This document shows positions 32,382 to 34,204 of a stretch of 34,204 nucleotides of DNA, piece by piece. The notes beneath the pieces were generated by a model, which saw nothing but the letters and a program-made list of their open reading frames with translations, was not told where the DNA came from and did no database searches. The DNA is taken from assembly GCA_030535455.1 (NCBI GenBank), contig JAUNJY010000044.1, forward strand, positions 1 through 34,204, read 5' to 3'. The stretch's first letter is position 1. The number at the start of each line of letters is the position of its first letter. The DNA is from a bacterium (lineage in GTDB: Bacteria > Bacillota > Clostridia > Lachnospirales > Lachnospiraceae). The position numbers were made by a program, and so were the translations under genes.

Positions 32382-32567
32382 AGCTTGTCGACAAAGTCGA
32401 CAAGCTTTGGATGAAATCAGGATTTCATCCAGTGTCGAGTGAGCACTAATCCGAGATTCGAAAAGCGCGGTTTCCGGATCTCGCTTCCAATGAAAACCTA
32501 CAGTTTTCGAACTTTACGCTATGCAGTGCGCAGGAGTGAATGTAAGATTTTATTTGTCTACAGTCTG
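32382..32567 (+). repeat. Structured repeat family A, full copy 2 (186 bp)
   Basis: Same ends and hairpin order as 30862-31094, lacking about 47 bases near the AGTCCT hairpin. AGCTTGTCGAC-AAA-GTCGACAAGCT is here a perfect 11-bp stem; GGATGAAATC/GATTTCATCC is perfect too. The main stem is CGAGATTCG/CGGATCTCG (32452-32460 with 32475-32483) around loop AAAAGCGCGGTTTC. Flanks are AAATTTTC on the left and AAAATTTT on the right, a short palindromic duplication that also lengthens the outer stem. Confidence 0.8.
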
Positions 32568-32646
32568 AAAATTTTGATCTTTATTTAGTCTTTCAGAGAG
32601 CTTGCTTTTTTACATAATTCTTTACATATGAAATCTAAATTGTTAG

Positions 32647-32704
32647 TATTATTGGTAATGCCTTGTATAAAAGTATTATATGATACTTTGTTATGCCAAT
32701 AATA
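32647..32704 (+). promoter_or_regulatory. Palindromic promoter region of the 155-aa gene
   Basis: TATTATTGG (32647-32655) and CCAATAATA (32696-32704) are perfect inverted repeats; inside lie AAAGTAT/ATACTTT (32670-32676 with 32683-32689). A candidate promoter TTGGTA (32652-32657), 16 nt, TATTAT (32674-32679) is embedded in it. AAGGAG follows 5 nt later. Confidence 0.45.
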
Positions 32705-32723
32705 TAGCTAAGGAGAAAATAAC

Positions 32724-33191
32724 ATGAGAGAAGATCAATATACATTTAGTATAGAAACGGAGATTGATTACATAGAAAATTGCAGCAGGATATGTAATGT
32801 GGGATATTTTGAGGAAAATGAGTTTGTAAAGTTTTATGGCAGCTTATTACGGTTATTTGGCAAACCACAGTATTCTTCAGAGGATTTTGAAGCTAGTTTT
32901 GATTATATTATTAAGGCGAAGAGCACACAGGGAGAAGAACTATTGCTTTCTGCGTATTCCGGTCCAACAGGTCCAGCAATTGGAGGAACTTCAGGTATAG
33001 AAGAAACACATGCTGCGGTAGTTGAACTAATATCCTTAATCAAGAATACGGCTCCAGAGAATTATGATTATACGGGGTATTATTTGGAGGCTGGTATAAG
33101 AATAAACTGTGGTATTAAAGATGGAAAAGTTTATTATCAGGAAGAGGAGATAAGCCAAGAGGAACAAGAGAGAATGCTTGAGGAATTATAA
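32724..33191 (+). CDS. Unrecognised soluble protein, 155 aa
   Basis: ATG 32724 with AAGGAG at 32710-32715. Soluble, acidic (ends EEISQEEQERMLEEL), no signal peptide or membrane helix. Features are a central LSAYSGPTGPAIGGTSG glycine-rich turn and two early cysteines (CSRIC). I do not recognise the family. Small size, acidity and an accessory neighbourhood would fit an immunity-type protein, which is inference only. The stop codon is directly followed by ATG 33192. Confidence 0.7.
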   Translation: MREDQYTFSIETEIDYIENCSRICNVGYFEENEFVKFYGSLLRLFGKPQYSSEDFEASFDYIIKAKSTQGEELLLSAYSGPTGPAIGGTSGIEETHAAVVELISLIKNTAPENYDYTGYYLEAGIRINCGIKDGKVYYQEEEISQEEQERMLEEL

Positions 33192-33266
33192 ATGAATTAT
33201 AAAAAGAAACGTAAGTTGAAAATATTTGTGGTATGTGCGTTGACAATTGGCAAAGGAATTAAGTAA
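33192..33266 (+). CDS. 24-residue ORF in frame with the next gene, possible broken N-terminus
   Basis: ATG 33192 touches the preceding stop. The product is very basic and then hydrophobic (MNYKKKRKLKIFVVCALTIG), like the start of a signal peptide, and stops at TAA 33264-33266. The 33267 gene continues in the same frame, so one base change in the stop would join both. It may be a small real peptide or the severed N-terminus of the next protein. Confidence 0.35.
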   Translation: MNYKKKRKLKIFVVCALTIGKGIK

Positions 33267-34109
33267 TTGAAGAGTATAGCAACAATGAGCATAGGAATAA
33301 AATATGATTATGAGAAGATGAGAGAAGTAGAATTACATTCTGAAGAAAAAATAGAATATGAAAGCTTAATGAACAGGTTAAAACCATTTCATGATTGGGG
33401 TGGAATGTATAAAATACCTCAAGAAAATTTACTTATAAAAGAGGTAACAGAACTGGCTGAAAGATATGATAAACTTTCATTCAGTGTGTACTTTGAAGCA
33501 AAATTTACTAAGAAGGAAATGGAACAAGCAGTTGCCTATATGCCCTACTTCCATAGAATGTGCTTTGAATATGATGATACAGGTGATTTTACAGAAACAA
33601 TATGTAAAGAGTGTGATTGCCAAAAACAAATTTATGACTTAGAGATAATGAATCAAGGTTCTATAAAAAAGAGTAAGGTGGACTATGCGACATATAAGCA
33701 TGAAGGAGAAGATTATAGCATTATATCAATCCCTATGTATGAATATTTAAGTAGCAATGGTATTGAACAGTGTTATTTTAGACCTATATATGCACGTAGA
33801 GATAAGAAGAATCCTTTGGCATATCAGATATATTCGGAAAATGTATTACCGGAAGCTGCTGTTATAAGTAAAGAAAATAGATATGAAATGTGTTCGAGTT
33901 GTCATAATATTGAGGCAAAACCACAGAATACACTACAATATGAGCCTTATTATATGATTGAAGAAATGATTGAACAAATGAAGCCAGTGAATATAACAAA
34001 AGAATATTATGGAAGAGATCAACTGCTTGTTGTATCAAAAGAAGTTTATCATATGATTAAGGAGAAGGATCTAAGAGCAAACTTTATACCTATATTTAAA
34101 AAGATATAG
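33267..34109 (+). CDS. Unrecognised protein with two Cys-pair motifs, 280 aa
   Basis: Starts with TTG 33267 (AAAGGA at 33252-33257) or ATG 33285. It has CKECDC at residues 113-118 and CSSC at 209-212, so a zinc-binding double-CxxC arrangement is plausible. The C-terminus (DQLLVVSKEVYHMIKEKDLR, then FIPIFKK) resembles the end of DUF1629- or double-CXXCG-type immunity proteins, a faint likeness only. No signal peptide in the frame after 33267. Lower GC and looser codon use than the housekeeping genes suggest an accessory origin. Function unknown. Confidence 0.65.
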   Translation: MKSIATMSIGIKYDYEKMREVELHSEEKIEYESLMNRLKPFHDWGGMYKIPQENLLIKEVTELAERYDKLSFSVYFEAKFTKKEMEQAVAYMPYFHRMCFEYDDTGDFTETICKECDCQKQIYDLEIMNQGSIKKSKVDYATYKHEGEDYSIISIPMYEYLSSNGIEQCYFRPIYARRDKKNPLAYQIYSENVLPEAAVISKENRYEMCSSCHNIEAKPQNTLQYEPYYMIEEMIEQMKPVNITKEYYGRDQLLVVSKEVYHMIKEKDLRANFIPIFKKI

Positions 34110-34120
34110 TTTTTACGAGA

Positions 34121-34161
34121 ATATGTAAAAAGATTATTTCGTTATACTAGCTTTTACATAT
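34121..34161 (+). other. Inverted repeat after the last gene
   Basis: ATATGTAAAA (34121-34130) and TTTTACATAT (34152-34161), perfect 10 bp, 11 bases after the stop; no T-run. Confidence 0.35.
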
Positions 34162-34180
34162 CAATATAGTTCATGAGAAA

Positions 34181-34204
34181 AGACAAGAATTTATATTCTT
34201 GTCT
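34181..34204 (+). terminator. Terminator-like hairpin at the window edge
   Basis: AGACAAGAA (34181-34189), TTTATA, TTCTTGTCT (34196-34204). Perfect 9-bp stem; what follows is outside the window. Confidence 0.55.

Overview
The window reads as a chromosomal segment of a low-GC, endospore-forming Firmicute. The best fit is a clostridial Lachnospiraceae-type anaerobe, judged from the spoIIA and spoVA operons, strong AGGAGG ribosome sites, frequent TTG/GTG starts and the companion families (DUF6514, DUF4250, secreted GLUG/FN3 protein). The species cannot be named from sequence alone.

Layout. 1-2.3 kb: 3' part of valS and its terminator. 2.3-2.8 kb: a non-coding run of hairpins. 2.8-4.5 kb: a 50-aa protein and a zinc-ribbon/TPR membrane protein. 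4.7-9.7 kb: sporulation block, spoIIAA-spoIIAB-sigF, then a 52-aa membrane protein with spoVAA-spoVAB, then, after a strong terminator, spoVAC-spoVAD-spoVAE. 9.9-12.6 kb (minus): class A penicillin-binding protein. 13-17.6 kb: small housekeeping genes (DUF6514, YigZ, DUF4250), a lipoprotein, a phospholipase C-like protein (minus) and rarA. 17.7-21 kb: large secreted GLUG/FN3 protein. 21-25.2 kb: small membrane protein (minus), metY, a 5'-nucleotidase lipoprotein and a SHOCT-domain protein. 25.5-30.8 kb: a complete phosphotransferase cassette (antiterminator, IICBA permease, HPr, enzyme I) controlled by two RAT/terminator switches. 31.2-34.2 kb: accessory genes (BspA-like leucine-rich repeat protein and two unrecognised, possibly immunity-like proteins).

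How genes work together. SpoIIAB holds sigma-F and SpoIIAA releases it in the forespore; the SpoVA proteins later move dipicolinic acid. In the PTS cassette PEP phosphate would pass from enzyme I to HPr His15 to IIA, IIB and the sugar, while the PRD antiterminator opens the two terminators. This HPr has Lys where Firmicute HPr has regulatory Ser46, so it looks catalytic only.

Most unusual signal. A structured repeat of 186-233 bp (family A) lies directly 3' of genes. One copy (30862-31094) sits exactly between two identical 25-bp copies of the ptsI terminator hairpin. The second full copy (32382-32567) keeps the same ends and hairpins, with a compensatory base-pair change in one stem around a conserved 14-nt loop. 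A third (24588-24626) looks like left end joined to right end after internal deletion, again directly behind a terminator hairpin that lacks its T-run, and a fourth, very degenerate copy may follow metY. This resembles a small terminator-seeking mobile or RNA element that I cannot match to a named family. A second, weaker shared hairpin block (family B) occurs after valS and in the PTS leader.
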